Source of the DNA: Pseudonocardia nigra
GTDB taxonomy: Bacteria; Actinomycetota; Actinomycetes; Mycobacteriales; Pseudonocardiaceae
Length of the DNA: 64,000 nucleotides
Assembly (NCBI RefSeq): GCF_019396355.1
Contig: NZ_JAHKRK010000010.1
Location: 1 to 64,000 of the forward strand
Reading direction: 5' to 3'
The first letter of the stretch is position 1. The number at the start of each line of letters is the position of its first letter. The translations under genes were made by a program, and so were the position numbers. Positions 47,871 through 57,950 of this stretch are shown here, in pieces. Under the pieces are notes generated by a model. It was given only the letters and a program-made list of their open reading frames with translations. It did not search any database and had not been told where the DNA came from.

Positions 47871-48026
47871 TCAGACGGCGGCCGGGGCGCGGCGGGCCGT
47901 CACCGCGATCACGCCGACCAGTTCCCAGCCCCCGTCGGCGACGAACACCCCGGCGCCGACGTGCACGAACAGGGCCGCACCGAGCATGTTCAGCGCGACC
48001 AGCAGCCCGACGACCGCGGTGGCGTT
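47871..48026 (-). pseudogene. Remnant of a DoxX-family membrane protein (C-terminal part)
   Basis: The frame encodes NATAVVGLLVALNMLGAALF and then VHVGAGVFVADGGWELV, which matches the final two helices and the xxFFVADGGYE-like motif of DoxX proteins. Nothing resembling the first two helices is found upstream in the same frame; the open frame continues only as Arg/Pro-rich noise. It therefore looks like a decayed copy. A short functional protein starting at the internal methionine is less likely. Confidence 0.5.
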
Positions 48027-48121
48027 CCTGGGCCCTCGGCAGCCGACGATCAAGGCGCAAACGTCGCTGCTGGATCGGTCCAGAGCGACGTCAGCGCTTT
48101 GATCACACGCGTGCCCCCGGG

Positions 48122-48195
48122 CCCGGGGAGTGCCACGAGGGCAGGTCCGGCTGCTCGCGCACCCACATATCGGCCAGAAGAGCGCATTCCTGCCA
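48122..48195. repeat. Possible second copy of the ligA-upstream element
   Basis: Bases 48177-48195 (GAAGAGCGCATTCCTGCCA) match 1811-1830 apart from one gap and one change. Bases 48122-48147, read on the minus strand, resemble 1823-1848 (CCTGCCNCTCGTGG-type). The 220 bp between the DoxX remnant and the methyltransferase gene hold no credible gene. Confidence 0.4.
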
Positions 48196-48247
48196 GGCGG
48201 ACGGGCGCGGCGCGTGCGCGGTCCGGCTCGCGCCGGGCCGTCCGGGC

Positions 48248-49045
48248 TCAGGGCTTGCGGCCCACCGCACCGTACTCGTCCACATGGGAGGCCACGCCGA
48301 TGTCGGTCGCGGCCGGCCGCCAGAACGGGCACGAGACCACGCCGGGTTCGAGCAGCTCGAGGCCGTCGAAGTACTGCCCGATCTGCTCCGGGGTGCGGAG
48401 GATGTAGGGCAGCGACCCCGCCTGGTTCCACATGTCGATGGCGGCATCGAACGGTCCGTTGTCGATCGTGCCGTCCGCGACGACCAGGTAGCTGTCCGAC
48501 GGCAGCGCCTCGACCAGCCGGGAGACGATCGCTTTGGCGTCGTCGAAGTCGGGGACGTGGCCGAGGATGTTCATGAGCATGAGCGCGATCGGCCGGTCGA
48601 AGTCGAGACTCGCCGCAGCGCGCTCGAGGATCCGGGCGGTGTCCGACAGGTCGGCGTCGATGTAGGTGGTGAAGCCCTCCGGCGTGCCCTGCAGCAGCAC
48701 GCGCGCGTGCGCCAGCACCACCGGGTCGTTGTCGACGTAGACGATGCGCGCCTCGGGAGCCACCCCCTGGGCCACCTGGTGGGTGTTCTCGACCGTCGGC
48801 AGCCCGGTGCCGATGTCGAGGAACTGGCGCACCCCGGCCTCGCCCGCCAGGTGTTGCACCGCCCGCTTCAGGAAGGCCCGGGAGGACCGGGCGATGTCGA
48901 CGATCGGCGGGAACATGTTCCGGAAGTCGTCGCCGACCTGCCGGTCGACCTCGTAGTTGTCCTTCCCGCCGAGCCAGTAGTTCCAGATCCGCGGGGAGTG
49001 GGCCACGGTGATGTCGATCGCGGGCGTCGACTGTTCCTGCGTCAC
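48248..49045 (-). CDS. DUF574 (PF04672) SAM-dependent methyltransferase
   Basis: 265 residues. Begins VTQEQSTPAIDITVAHSPRI and WNYWLGGKDNYEVDRQVGD, the hallmark opening of the DUF574 family, followed by the SAM site QFLDIGTGLPTVENTHQVAQ, YVDNDPVVLAHARVLL and LMLMNILGHVPD. These proteins are numerous in filamentous actinomycetes and of unknown substrate. GTG at 49045 is chosen; the longer frame lacks homology. Single gene, no obvious partner. Confidence 0.92.
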   Translation of the reverse strand: MTQEQSTPAIDITVAHSPRIWNYWLGGKDNYEVDRQVGDDFRNMFPPIVDIARSSRAFLKRAVQHLAGEAGVRQFLDIGTGLPTVENTHQVAQGVAPEARIVYVDNDPVVLAHARVLLQGTPEGFTTYIDADLSDTARILERAAASLDFDRPIALMLMNILGHVPDFDDAKAIVSRLVEALPSDSYLVVADGTIDNGPFDAAIDMWNQAGSLPYILRTPEQIGQYFDGLELLEPGVVSCPFWRPAATDIGVASHVDEYGAVGRKP

Positions 49046-49118
49046 GGTGCGCGAGCTCCTGCCGTTCGGGTGAGTGCGTGTGCGTTCACCCAACCTAGTG
49101 CGTCCCGTGCCCACCGGT

Positions 49119-49952
49119 TCAGAACAAAACGGTCGCAAAACTGCCGATCTGCGTGAAGCCCACCCGGTCGTAGGCCGATCGGGCGGAGTGGTTGAAGCCG
49201 TTGACGTACAGGCTCGCGACCCGCCCCATCGCGGCGAGCCGCTCGGACACGGCGGCGGTGCCCGCGGTGCCCAGCCCGTGGCCGCGGCGCTCCGGGTGCA
49301 CCCACACGCCTTGGATCTGCCCGACCTGCGCCGACAGCGCCCCGATCTCGGCCTTGAACACGACCTCGCCGTTCTCGAACCGCGCGAACGCCCGCCCGGC
49401 CGCGACGAGCTCGGCGACCCGGGCCCGGTAGCCGACGCCGCCGTCGCCCGCGCGCGGGTCGATGCCCACCTCCTCGGTGAACATGGCGATGGCCGCCGGC
49501 AGGTAGCGGTCCAGCTCGGCCGGGCGCACCGCGCGCACGTACGGGTCGGGGGCGACCGCGGGCGCCCCGGCCAGCACCATCAGCGGCTGGTCGGCGCGCA
49601 CCTCGCGGGCCGGCGCCCAGAACGGGGCGAGGTCGTCCCACAGGGGCAGTACCAGCTCCGCACGTCCCACCAGGGACGAGCAGGTGCGCCCCTGCCGGCG
49701 GGCTCGATCGGCGAAGCTGCGCAGCGCAGCGCGGTCACCGCGCAACGGCACCAGGTTGGCGCCGGAGAAGCACAGCCCGTCGAGGCGGGAGCCCACACCC
49801 CACAGCTCGCCTCCGAGCCGCCACGGGTCCAGGCCCGCCACGTCGACGCGCGCGGCGACCATGCAGGCGGCCACCGGATCGCTCTCCAGCACCGCTCGTA
49901 CCCCCACGCGGTCCCGGTCGTCGAGGAGCCGCGCTCCGGCGACACGAAGCAC
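49119..49952 (-). CDS. DUF4081 / GNAT N-acetyltransferase (Rv2867c-like)
   Basis: About 277 residues. The N-terminal DUF4081 part (DPVAACMVAARVDVAGLDPW, LGGELWG) precedes a GNAT domain with the acetyl-CoA loop VHPERRGHGLGTAGTAAV and the ending YDRVGFTQIGSFATVLF. Lies 53 bp beyond the ispG stop on the same strand, the same order as M. tuberculosis Rv2868c-Rv2867c. Start uncertain: GTG at 49952 (VLRVAGARLLDD) is preferred, GTG at 49988 is also open. Acceptor unknown. Confidence 0.88.
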   Translation of the reverse strand: MLRVAGARLLDDRDRVGVRAVLESDPVAACMVAARVDVAGLDPWRLGGELWGVGSRLDGLCFSGANLVPLRGDRAALRSFADRARRQGRTCSSLVGRAELVLPLWDDLAPFWAPAREVRADQPLMVLAGAPAVAPDPYVRAVRPAELDRYLPAAIAMFTEEVGIDPRAGDGGVGYRARVAELVAAGRAFARFENGEVVFKAEIGALSAQVGQIQGVWVHPERRGHGLGTAGTAAVSERLAAMGRVASLYVNGFNHSARSAYDRVGFTQIGSFATVLF

Positions 49953-50005
49953 CCCATCACGATGCCAGACCGCCGCCCCGGTGCACACGACAGGATGGGT
50001 GCCGG

Positions 50006-51148
<1,143 letters not shown>

Positions 51149-51216
51149 GACCCCCAGTATCCCCCGCACCCGACCGGTCCCGCCGCCGACGGTGCCCGAG
51201 ACCACGTCCGCATCGC

Positions 51217-51263
51217 GCGAACGGCACGTTCGAACAAACCTATTGAGCGAAAGTGCCGTTCGC
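51217..51263. terminator. Hairpin of the dispersed family at the end of the nicotinate operon
   Basis: Arms GCGAACGGCACGTTCG (51217-51232) and CGAAAGTGCCGTTCGC (51248-51263) pair with one mismatch. The loop contains CAAACCTATTG, nearly the loop of the 45070 hairpin. It touches the stop of the hydrolase gene (51264) and lies before ispG on the same strand, so it probably insulates ispG from the operon. Confidence 0.82.
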
Positions 51264-52154
51264 TCAACTGAGCTGGGCGAGGATCTTGCGGAGCGTGTCC
51301 AGGGCCGCCGCCGTTTCGTCCCAGAACACCATGTGCCCGGCGCCGGGGACCTCGACCAGGCGTGCACCCGGGTTCGCGGCCGCCGCCTCCGCCGCCCCCT
51401 CGGCCGTGACGACCGGGCTCTCCCCGCCGTACACGAGCACGGTCGGGGTAGGGACCTGCGACCACGTCGCGAAGAAGTCCTCGCTCTCGAAACCGGCGTG
51501 GGTGGCCGCGATCGCCTCCGCGTCGCAGCTCGACAGCCAGCGGGCCCGCAGCTCCTGCTCCCGCCGCGGCCAGCGCGGCCACGACCGGGCCACCTCGTCG
51601 GCGTCGGTGCCCCGCTGCGCCTGCTCCACCTGGCCGAGGAACGCCTCCAGCGTGGTCGGGTACGGCCCGCGCCCGGGCCCGCTCATCGGCGGGTCGACGA
51701 GCACGGTGCCCCGCAGCGGCACGCCCAGGCATGTCCGGTGGCTGAACGCCGTCGCGGAGCAGGCGGACAGCCACCGGTGACTCAGCAGTGCCGCGGTGAC
51801 GGCCGCGATCCGGGCGCCCATCGAGTGCCCGAGCAGCAGCGGCCGGTCCAGGCCGAGCCCGTCGAGCACGGCGACGGTGTCGTCGGCGTAGTCCTCGAGC
51901 GTGTACGACTTGCCCGAGTCGGAGAGCCCCCGGCCGCGCACATCCACGACGATCGGCCGGACGAGGTCGGTGAGCTCCCGCGCCACGAAGTCCATCGTCA
52001 CCGCCGGGCTCGTGATGCCGGGCAGCACGACGAGCGGCACGCCGTCGCCGCCGTAGTCGAGGACGTGCAACCGCAGGTCGCCCGAGCGCACCCAGCGCGA
52101 CACGGCGGGCACCTCGGCGAGGTCGGCCAGCGCGGACTGCAGGACGGCCCTCAC
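51264..52154 (-). CDS. nicD: Alpha/beta hydrolase, probable N-formylmaleamate deformylase (NicD)
   Basis: Releases formate from N-formylmaleamate to give maleamate. 296 residues: oxyanion region [13 protein letters not shown], nucleophile S111 in [10 protein letters not shown], acid-bearing strand after VLVYGGESP, and H274 in GAGHMVFW. The assignment rests on the family and on its place in a complete nicotinate cluster. Odd: between the nucleophile helix and the strand VLVDPPMSG there is an extra stretch of about 20 residues ([17 protein letters not shown]). It is encoded by DNA with a 10-bp inverted repeat. GTG start overlaps the amidohydrolase stop (GTGA). Last gene of the operon. Confidence 0.85.
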   Translation of the reverse strand: MRAVLQSALADLAEVPAVSRWVRSGDLRLHVLDYGGDGVPLVVLPGITSPAVTMDFVARELTDLVRPIVVDVRGRGLSDSGKSYTLEDYADDTVAVLDGLGLDRPLLLGHSMGARIAAVTAALLSHRWLSACSATAFSHRTCLGVPLRGTVLVDPPMSGPGRGPYPTTLEAFLGQVEQAQRGTDADEVARSWPRWPRREQELRARWLSSCDAEAIAATHAGFESEDFFATWSQVPTPTVLVYGGESPVVTAEGAAEAAAANPGARLVEVPGAGHMVFWDETAAALDTLRKILAQLS

Positions 52155-52804
52155 CGCGCCACCTCCGCAGCCACGATCAGCCCGCGCAGGTAGCCGAGCG
52201 CGTCGTTCAGCTCGATCACGTCCCCGTACTTCGCCTGGATGTCGAACAGGTTGGCCTCGTGCGGCGCCTGCGCGCGGTCGCCCACGCACTCCCTCGGCAC
52301 GAGCACGGAGAAGCCGCTCTGCACCGCGTCGACGGCGGTGGCCCGCACGCACCCGCTGGTGGTGGCGCCGCAGACGAGCACGGTGTCCACCCGCAGGCCG
52401 GCGAGCAGCGCGGCGAGCGTGGTCCCGAAGAACGCCGAGGCGCCCTTCTTCGTGATCAGGTGATCGCGCGGGTCGACCGGCAGCCGGTCGTCCACCGCGA
52501 CGGCCCGGCTGCCCTCGCGCAGCGCCCGCATGCCCGGCGCCTTGGTCAGCCAGGTGACGGCGTCCCCGTCGGCCTCCGCCGGGGTGTAGGCGATCGCCGT
52601 GAACACCACGGGCACGCCCGCGGGGCGCCCGGCCTCGATCAGCTCGGTGGTCGCCGCGACCACGGCCGACAGGTCGGCCCCGGTCGGGGCGGCCGGGTCG
52701 GTGAACCCGTGCGTCAGGTCGACGACGACGATCGCCGGCCGCGCCCCGCGGCGCACCGGCGCCCCGAACCCGGCCCGCTCGTACACGGCGTCCTGCGAGG
52801 TCAT
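52151..52804 (-). CDS. nicF: Isochorismatase-family maleamate amidohydrolase (NicF)
   Basis: Hydrolyses maleamate to maleate and ammonia. 217 residues. The cysteine-hydrolase triad is D29 in AIVVVDLTHGFTDP, K119 in LITKKGASAFFGT, and C152 in GATTSGCVRATAVDA; the cis-peptide region precedes the cysteine. The ASAFFGT block after the lysine is typical of maleamate and carbamoylsarcosine amidohydrolases. Overlaps both neighbours by 4 bases. Substrate inferred from the cluster. Confidence 0.88.
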   Translation of the reverse strand: MTSQDAVYERAGFGAPVRRGARPAIVVVDLTHGFTDPAAPTGADLSAVVAATTELIEAGRPAGVPVVFTAIAYTPAEADGDAVTWLTKAPGMRALREGSRAVAVDDRLPVDPRDHLITKKGASAFFGTTLAALLAGLRVDTVLVCGATTSGCVRATAVDAVQSGFSVLVPRECVGDRAQAPHEANLFDIQAKYGDVIELNDALGYLRGLIVAAEVAR

Positions 52805-53313
52805 GCACTCCTCCTGTCCAGCTGCTCCTGCAGCGCCGCGCGGCGGCGGGTCGCGCAGTCGTCCACGGCCTCGACGATCGTCTGGTAGCCCGTGCACCGG
52901 CACAGGTTCGACGCGACCACCTCGCGGATCTCCTCCTTCGTCGCCTCCGGCCGCTCGGCGAGGTAGCCCTCGGCGAGCATCAGGAACCCGGGCGTGCAGA
53001 ACCCGCACTGCAGCCCGTGGTGGGCGGAGAACGCCTGCTGCAGGTCCGAGAGCGTCCCGTCGGGCGCGGCGAGCGACTCGACGGTGCGGATGTCGGCGTC
53101 CTCGGCCTGCGCGGCGAACATCAGGCACGCCCGCATCGGCGCGCCGTCGACGAGCACGGTGCACGCCCCGCAGATGCCGTGCTCGCAGCCCACGTGCGTG
53201 CCCGTGAGGCCGAGGTCGTGGCGCAGCACGTCGACGAGCGTGCGGCGCGGCTCGATCGCGAGGTCGTGCCGCTCACCGTTGACGGTCAGCTCGATCAGCT
53301 GCACCTCGGTCAT
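52801..53313 (-). CDS. 2Fe-2S subunit of the nicotinate hydroxylase
   Basis: Small iron-sulfur subunit of a xanthine-dehydrogenase-family enzyme, 170 residues. N-terminal plant-type ferredoxin domain: CEHGICGACTVLVDG with the fourth cysteine in MRACLMF. C-terminal helical domain: LQCGFCTPGFLML and SNLCRCTGYQTIVEAV. Carries electrons from the Mo site to FAD. Overlaps the large-subunit stop and the nicF start by 4 bases each. Equivalent of the NicA small subunit or NdhS. Confidence 0.93.
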   Translation of the reverse strand: MTEVQLIELTVNGERHDLAIEPRRTLVDVLRHDLGLTGTHVGCEHGICGACTVLVDGAPMRACLMFAAQAEDADIRTVESLAAPDGTLSDLQQAFSAHHGLQCGFCTPGFLMLAEGYLAERPEATKEEIREVVASNLCRCTGYQTIVEAVDDCATRRRAALQEQLDRRSA

Positions 53314-55667
53314 GAGATTCCCTCCAGTGCTCGGTGGACGGTCTCCCGCGCGATCGGGGTGTCGTCCAGCTCGACGCCGGTGGCGCGCAGCGCGTCGTTC
53401 ACGGCGTTGAGCACGGCGGCGGGCGCGCCGATCGTGCCGCCCTCCCCCGCGCCCTTGGCACCGTTCGCGGTCAACGCGCACGGCGTCTCCAGGTGGTGGA
53501 TCGCGACGTCGGGGATCTCGGCGGCCGTCGGCACCTTGTACTCCATGAAGCTCGGCGCCTGCGGCTGCCCGGCGGCGTCGTAGGTGACCTGCTCGAACAG
53601 GGCCCCGGCGATGCCCTGCGCGATGCCGCCGCGCGCCTGGCCCTCCACGACCTGCGGGTGGATCGCCACCCCGCAGTCCTCCACGCACACGTACCGCAGG
53701 ATCTCGACGCCCCCGGTGCCCGGGTCCAGCTCGACGACCGCCGCATGCGTGGCGTTGGAGAACGTGCCGTCGCCGCCGACGTCGAAGCTCGCGGTGGCCG
53801 TCAGACCCGGGCCGACGCCCTTGGGCAGCAGGTGCGCCCGCAGGTAGGCGACGTCGGCGAGCTCGGCGAACGACAGCCGCCGACCCGGGTCGTCCCGCAG
53901 CCGCACCCCACCCGCGCCGTCCAGCTCGCAGGCGTCGACGTCGGCCTCCAGCAGGTGCGCCGCGATCTCCCGCAGCTGCTCCCCGAGCTGGACCGACGCC
54001 GCCGCGACGGCGCTGCCGCCGATCGTGATCGAGCGGCTGGCGAACGAGCCCCAGCCGTAGGTGATCCGGTCGGTGTCACCCTGCACGATCTTGACCTGGG
54101 CGATGTCGAGCCCGAGCCGGTCGGCCACGATCTGCGCCATCGTCGTCTCGTGGCTCTGCCCGTGGCTCATCGTCCCGGTGGTGACGCTGACGGTGCCCGA
54201 GGTGTCCATCCGGATCTCGGAGATGTCGAACCCGGGCACCACCTGCATCTTCCGCTGCGCGAACGCGCACGAGCCGTAGCCGGTGCGCTCGGAGAAGCAG
54301 GCGTAGCCGATCCCGATGATCCGATCCGAGTCGCGCACGTCGTACCAGCCCTCGTCCCGCACCACCTGCTCGCAGAGGTCGAGCGACTCGCGGTAGGAGC
54401 CCGGGTCGTAGGTGATCCCGTTGACGCCGGTGTAGGGGAACACCGTGATGACGTTGCGGCGCCGGACCTCGACGGCGTCCATGCCCAGCTCGCGGGCGGC
54501 GCGCTCCATGAGCCGCTCCATGACCATCACGTACTGCGGGCGGCTCACCCCTCGGTACGGTGCGGTGGGCGCCTTGTTCGTGGTGACGGCGCGGCCGCGC
54601 ACCCGGTAGGCGGGCACCCGGTACACCGACGGCATCTCCGCCGAGGCCATCAGCGGCTCGATGCCCGCCGTGAACGGGTAGCAGGAATAGGCGCCCATGT
54701 CGCACACGACGTCGGCGTCGAGGGCGAGGATGCGGCCCTCGGCGTCGAACGCTGCGCGCACGTCGTAGCGCTGCTCCCTGGCGAGGAACGCCGCGGTGAG
54801 CGCGTCCTTGCGGTCCTCGATCCACTTCACCGGGCGGCGCAGGCGCAGCGCGGCAGCGGCGGCCGCGATCTCCTCGCGCCCCACCACGCACTTCTGCCCG
54901 AACCCGCCGCCCATGTCCGGGACGGTGACCCGGACCTGCTTCTCGTCCAGCCCGACGCAGCCGGCGAGCACGGTCCGCACCTGGTGCGGCACCTGTGTGG
55001 CGGTCTGTACCCGAAGCTGCTCGTCGCGGTCGTCGAAGGAGGCGACGACGCCGCGGGTCTCCAGCGGCAGCGCGTTCTGCCGGCCGGTCTTCGTCCGCAC
55101 CCGGACGACGCACGGCGCCTCGGCGAAGACGTCGTCGATGCCCTCGGTGGCGAACAGCGAGACGTCCACCAGCGTGTTGCGTGGCGCCTCGGCGTGCACC
55201 AGCGGGGCGCCCTCGGCGAGAGCGGCGGTGTCGGAGACGACCGGGTCCAGCTCCTCGTACTCGACGACGGCGGCCTCGAGCCCGTCCTCGGCGGCGTACG
55301 GGTCGCGGGCCACGACGATCGCGACCGGCTCGCCGACGTAGCGGACCCGGTCGCGGGCGAGCACCGGCATCGCGGTGGGCACGAACTCCTGCGGCGGCCG
55401 GTCGAGCAGCGCGGTGATGTCGCGGAGGTCCAGATCGGCCGCCGAGAAGGCGGCGACGACGCCGGGCACCGCGCGCACCTCGTCCAGGTCGACCGCAACG
55501 ATCCGGGCGTGCGCCACCGTGCTGCGGACGAACTGGGCGTGCAGCATCCCGGGCAGCACGATGTCGTCGACGAACCGGCCCCGCCCGGCCAGCAGCCGCG
55601 GGTCCTCGCGGCGCGGGACGGACGCGCCGATCCAGGCGCCGTCCCGGCGGAAGTGCGCTTCGGTCAT
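53310..55667 (-). CDS. Molybdopterin-binding large subunit of the nicotinate hydroxylase
   Basis: 785 residues; hydroxylates the pyridine ring, probably nicotinate to 6-hydroxynicotinate, with water as oxygen source. Begins EDPRLLAGRGRFVDDI (family opening). Mo-cofactor motifs: DMGGGFGQK, PYRGVSRPQ, GTMSHGQSHETT, and GAKGAGEGGTIGAP with catalytic E742. The CO-dehydrogenase active-site loop with its selenated cysteine is absent, so CO oxidation is excluded. Specificity for nicotinate is inferred from the neighbouring pathway genes. ATG at 55667 overlaps the FAD-subunit stop. Confidence 0.92.
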   Translation of the reverse strand: MTEAHFRRDGAWIGASVPRREDPRLLAGRGRFVDDIVLPGMLHAQFVRSTVAHARIVAVDLDEVRAVPGVVAAFSAADLDLRDITALLDRPPQEFVPTAMPVLARDRVRYVGEPVAIVVARDPYAAEDGLEAAVVEYEELDPVVSDTAALAEGAPLVHAEAPRNTLVDVSLFATEGIDDVFAEAPCVVRVRTKTGRQNALPLETRGVVASFDDRDEQLRVQTATQVPHQVRTVLAGCVGLDEKQVRVTVPDMGGGFGQKCVVGREEIAAAAAALRLRRPVKWIEDRKDALTAAFLAREQRYDVRAAFDAEGRILALDADVVCDMGAYSCYPFTAGIEPLMASAEMPSVYRVPAYRVRGRAVTTNKAPTAPYRGVSRPQYVMVMERLMERAARELGMDAVEVRRRNVITVFPYTGVNGITYDPGSYRESLDLCEQVVRDEGWYDVRDSDRIIGIGYACFSERTGYGSCAFAQRKMQVVPGFDISEIRMDTSGTVSVTTGTMSHGQSHETTMAQIVADRLGLDIAQVKIVQGDTDRITYGWGSFASRSITIGGSAVAAASVQLGEQLREIAAHLLEADVDACELDGAGGVRLRDDPGRRLSFAELADVAYLRAHLLPKGVGPGLTATASFDVGGDGTFSNATHAAVVELDPGTGGVEILRYVCVEDCGVAIHPQVVEGQARGGIAQGIAGALFEQVTYDAAGQPQAPSFMEYKVPTAAEIPDVAIHHLETPCALTANGAKGAGEGGTIGAPAAVLNAVNDALRATGVELDDTPIARETVHRALEGIS

Positions 55668-56506
55668 CGGCTGCCCGCCTCCTCGCAGGCTCGGGCGACG
55701 AGCGTGCGGGTGAGCGCGCGGCGGTAGTGCGCGCTCGCCCCCGGCTCGTCGCGGGGGTCGATCGCCTCCGCCGCGGCTGCCGCCGCCCGTGAGTGCAGAA
55801 CATCGCCAGGGCGACCACTCCCACTCACGACGTCCGCCAGCACGGCCTCGGCCGCCGGCACCCGCAGCGGCACGGGGGCGACGCCGCCGAGCACCACGCG
55901 CGGGGCGTCCAGGTCCACCGCCGCGGCCACGATCGCGAAGTCGCCGCGCCGCTCGGCGTACTCCGTGAGCGCTGCCCGCGGCGCGGGCCGCGGGAACACC
56001 ACCTCGACGATCAGCTCGTCCGGCTCGAGCGCGGTGGTGAACACGCCCTGGAAGAACTCCCCCGCCGGGATGCTCCGCCGCCCGCCCGGCCCCTCCGCCA
56101 CGATCTGCGCGTCGAGCAGCATCGCGAGCAGGCACCACTCGGCGGTGGCGTCGGCGTGCGCGAGGCTGCCGCCGACCGTGCCGCGGGTGCGGATCGGCAG
56201 GTGCCCGACCCAGCGCATCGCGTCGGAGAGGACGCGGAACCCGGGCCCGAGGTCGGCGGTCTCGACGGCGTGGTGGGTGACGAGCGCCCCGATCCGCAGC
56301 GTGTCCCCGTCGTGGCGGATCGCGCCGAGCTCGGTGATCCGGCCGATGTCGATGAGGTGCTCGGGCCGGGCGAGGCGGAAGTTCATCATCGCGACCAGGC
56401 TCTGGCCGCCCGCGATGACCTTCGCGTCGTCCCCCAGCTCGGCGAGGAGCCCCACCGCGCCCGCGATCGTGCGGGCGCGGTGGTAGGTGAACGCGGCGGG
56501 CTTCAT
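55664..56506 (-). CDS. FAD-binding medium subunit of the nicotinate hydroxylase
   Basis: 280 residues of the CoxM/CutM type. FAD motifs VIAGGQSLVAMMNFRLA near residue 30 and RGTVGGSLAHADATAEW near residue 110; C-terminal CO_deh_flav_C domain (ALTEYAERRGDFAIVAAAV). Accepts electrons from the 2Fe-2S subunit. Its presence makes the enzyme a three-subunit flavoprotein, unlike the two-subunit NicAB of Pseudomonas putida, which passes electrons to cytochromes. Starts 4 bp after the transporter stop. Confidence 0.93.
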   Translation of the reverse strand: MKPAAFTYHRARTIAGAVGLLAELGDDAKVIAGGQSLVAMMNFRLARPEHLIDIGRITELGAIRHDGDTLRIGALVTHHAVETADLGPGFRVLSDAMRWVGHLPIRTRGTVGGSLAHADATAEWCLLAMLLDAQIVAEGPGGRRSIPAGEFFQGVFTTALEPDELIVEVVFPRPAPRAALTEYAERRGDFAIVAAAVDLDAPRVVLGGVAPVPLRVPAAEAVLADVVSGSGRPGDVLHSRAAAAAAEAIDPRDEPGASAHYRRALTRTLVARACEEAGSR

Positions 56507-56510
56507 GTGC

Positions 56511-57926
56511 TCAGCCTCGGACAGCCGCGTCGGACGCCGGGCCGGGGGTCACCACGACGGCCTCCTCGTCGCCGGTGATGTGGTCGAGCTCGCGGCCGCG
56601 GGTCTCGGGTGCGGCGACGGCCATGAAGATCACCGCGGCGACCACGACCACGCCCATCAGCGCGAACGTCAGCGGCAGGCCGAGCACCGGCCACAGCAGG
56701 CTGCCAAAGATCAGCGGGACGAACCCGGTGACCGCTCGGCTCGACGACGACGCCCAGCCGAAGCCGCTGGCCCGCAGCTCCGTCGGGTACAGCTCCGAGA
56801 CGTAGGCGTACATCACCGGGATCACCACGAGCGCGAAGAACCCGAAGACGGCGATCATCACGATGGCCGCGGTCGGCGAGCCGAGCACGAGCGAGAACAC
56901 CAGCAGCGACGCCGCCGACAGCACCGCGGCGACCCCGATGACCCACTTGCGGCCGATCACCTCGACCAGCAGCACCGCCGTGACCACCCCCAGGATGCCG
57001 ACCGCGTTCATCACCGTCGTGCTGCCGAACGCGGCCACCTCACCCATGCCCTGAGCCCGCAGGATCGACGGCATCCAGGCCAGCGCGGCGTAGTACACGA
57101 CCATCACGGAGATGAACAGCGACCAGGCCACCCCGGTGATCTTCGCGTTGAAGGCCCACACCAGCCGCAGCTGCTCGACGCCTGCGGCCAGCCCGCGCTT
57201 GCGGGACGCGGCGGGCGCCGGGATCACGGTCGGGATCTCGTAGGGCTCCGGCGCCGCGCCCGTGCGCATCACCATGTCGTCGATGACGGCACGGGCCTCG
57301 GCCTCGCGACCGGTGCGCGCCAGGTAGAGCGGCGACTCCGGCACGCCACGGCGCACCCAGAACAGCAGCAGCGCCGGCAGCACCATCAGCGCCAGCATCC
57401 AGCGCCAGTTGCCGGTGACCGGGACGAGCATGGTGGCGGTCAGCCCGGCGAAGGTCGTGCCGATCGGCCACCAGCCGTCCATCGCCGCGAGCACCCGGCC
57501 GCGTTGCTTGCGCGGGGAGAACTCGCTGACGATCGCGTAGTCCACCGGGATGCAGCCGCCGAGGCCGACGCCGGCGAGGAAGCGCAGCACCAGGAAGATC
57601 TCCCAGCTCGGCGACAGCGCACCCAGCACGGAGAACAACGCGAAGATCATCAGAGTGAGGCTGAAGGCCTTCTTGCGGCCCACCCGGTCCGCGACCGTGC
57701 CCCAGGCGACCGCGCCCACGGCCATGCCGACGAGGTTCGCCGTGGCCACGAGCCCGCGCTCACCGGTGGAGAGGTCGAACTCGGTGCCGAGCAGCGGCGT
57801 GAGGAAGCCGTTGAGGGCGACGTCCCAGGCGTCGAACATGTAGCCCAGCCCGCCGATGATGAAGATCTTGCCTTGGACGCCCCACTTCCACGGGAGGTCC
57901 TGGACGACCTGGTCGCCTGTACGCAT
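56511..57926 (-). CDS. MFS transporter, probable nicotinate uptake (NiaP-like)
   Basis: 471 residues, twelve membrane segments. Opening helix GGLGYMFDAWDVALNGFLTP; the A motif GTVADRVGRKKAFSL lies between helices 2 and 3. PESPLYLARTGRE follows helix 6, and YVSELYPTELRASGFGWASS occurs in the second half, as in the sugar/metabolite subgroup that includes niacin transporter NiaP. The last ~25 residues are hydrophilic. It lies between the monooxygenase and hydroxylase genes (24- and 4-bp gaps), which strongly suggests that nicotinate is the substrate. Confidence 0.87.
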   Translation of the reverse strand: MRTGDQVVQDLPWKWGVQGKIFIIGGLGYMFDAWDVALNGFLTPLLGTEFDLSTGERGLVATANLVGMAVGAVAWGTVADRVGRKKAFSLTLMIFALFSVLGALSPSWEIFLVLRFLAGVGLGGCIPVDYAIVSEFSPRKQRGRVLAAMDGWWPIGTTFAGLTATMLVPVTGNWRWMLALMVLPALLLFWVRRGVPESPLYLARTGREAEARAVIDDMVMRTGAAPEPYEIPTVIPAPAASRKRGLAAGVEQLRLVWAFNAKITGVAWSLFISVMVVYYAALAWMPSILRAQGMGEVAAFGSTTVMNAVGILGVVTAVLLVEVIGRKWVIGVAAVLSAASLLVFSLVLGSPTAAIVMIAVFGFFALVVIPVMYAYVSELYPTELRASGFGWASSSSRAVTGFVPLIFGSLLWPVLGLPLTFALMGVVVVAAVIFMAVAAPETRGRELDHITGDEEAVVVTPGPASDAAVRG

Positions 57927-57950
57927 GTCGGGCTCCGTTCCGGGGAGGGG

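Noticed and set aside
53310-56506. Carbon monoxide dehydrogenase (CoxSML)
   Set aside because: Subunit set is the same, but the CODH active-site loop with its cysteine is not in the large subunit, which has PYRGVSRPQ there, and the neighbours form a nicotinate pathway.
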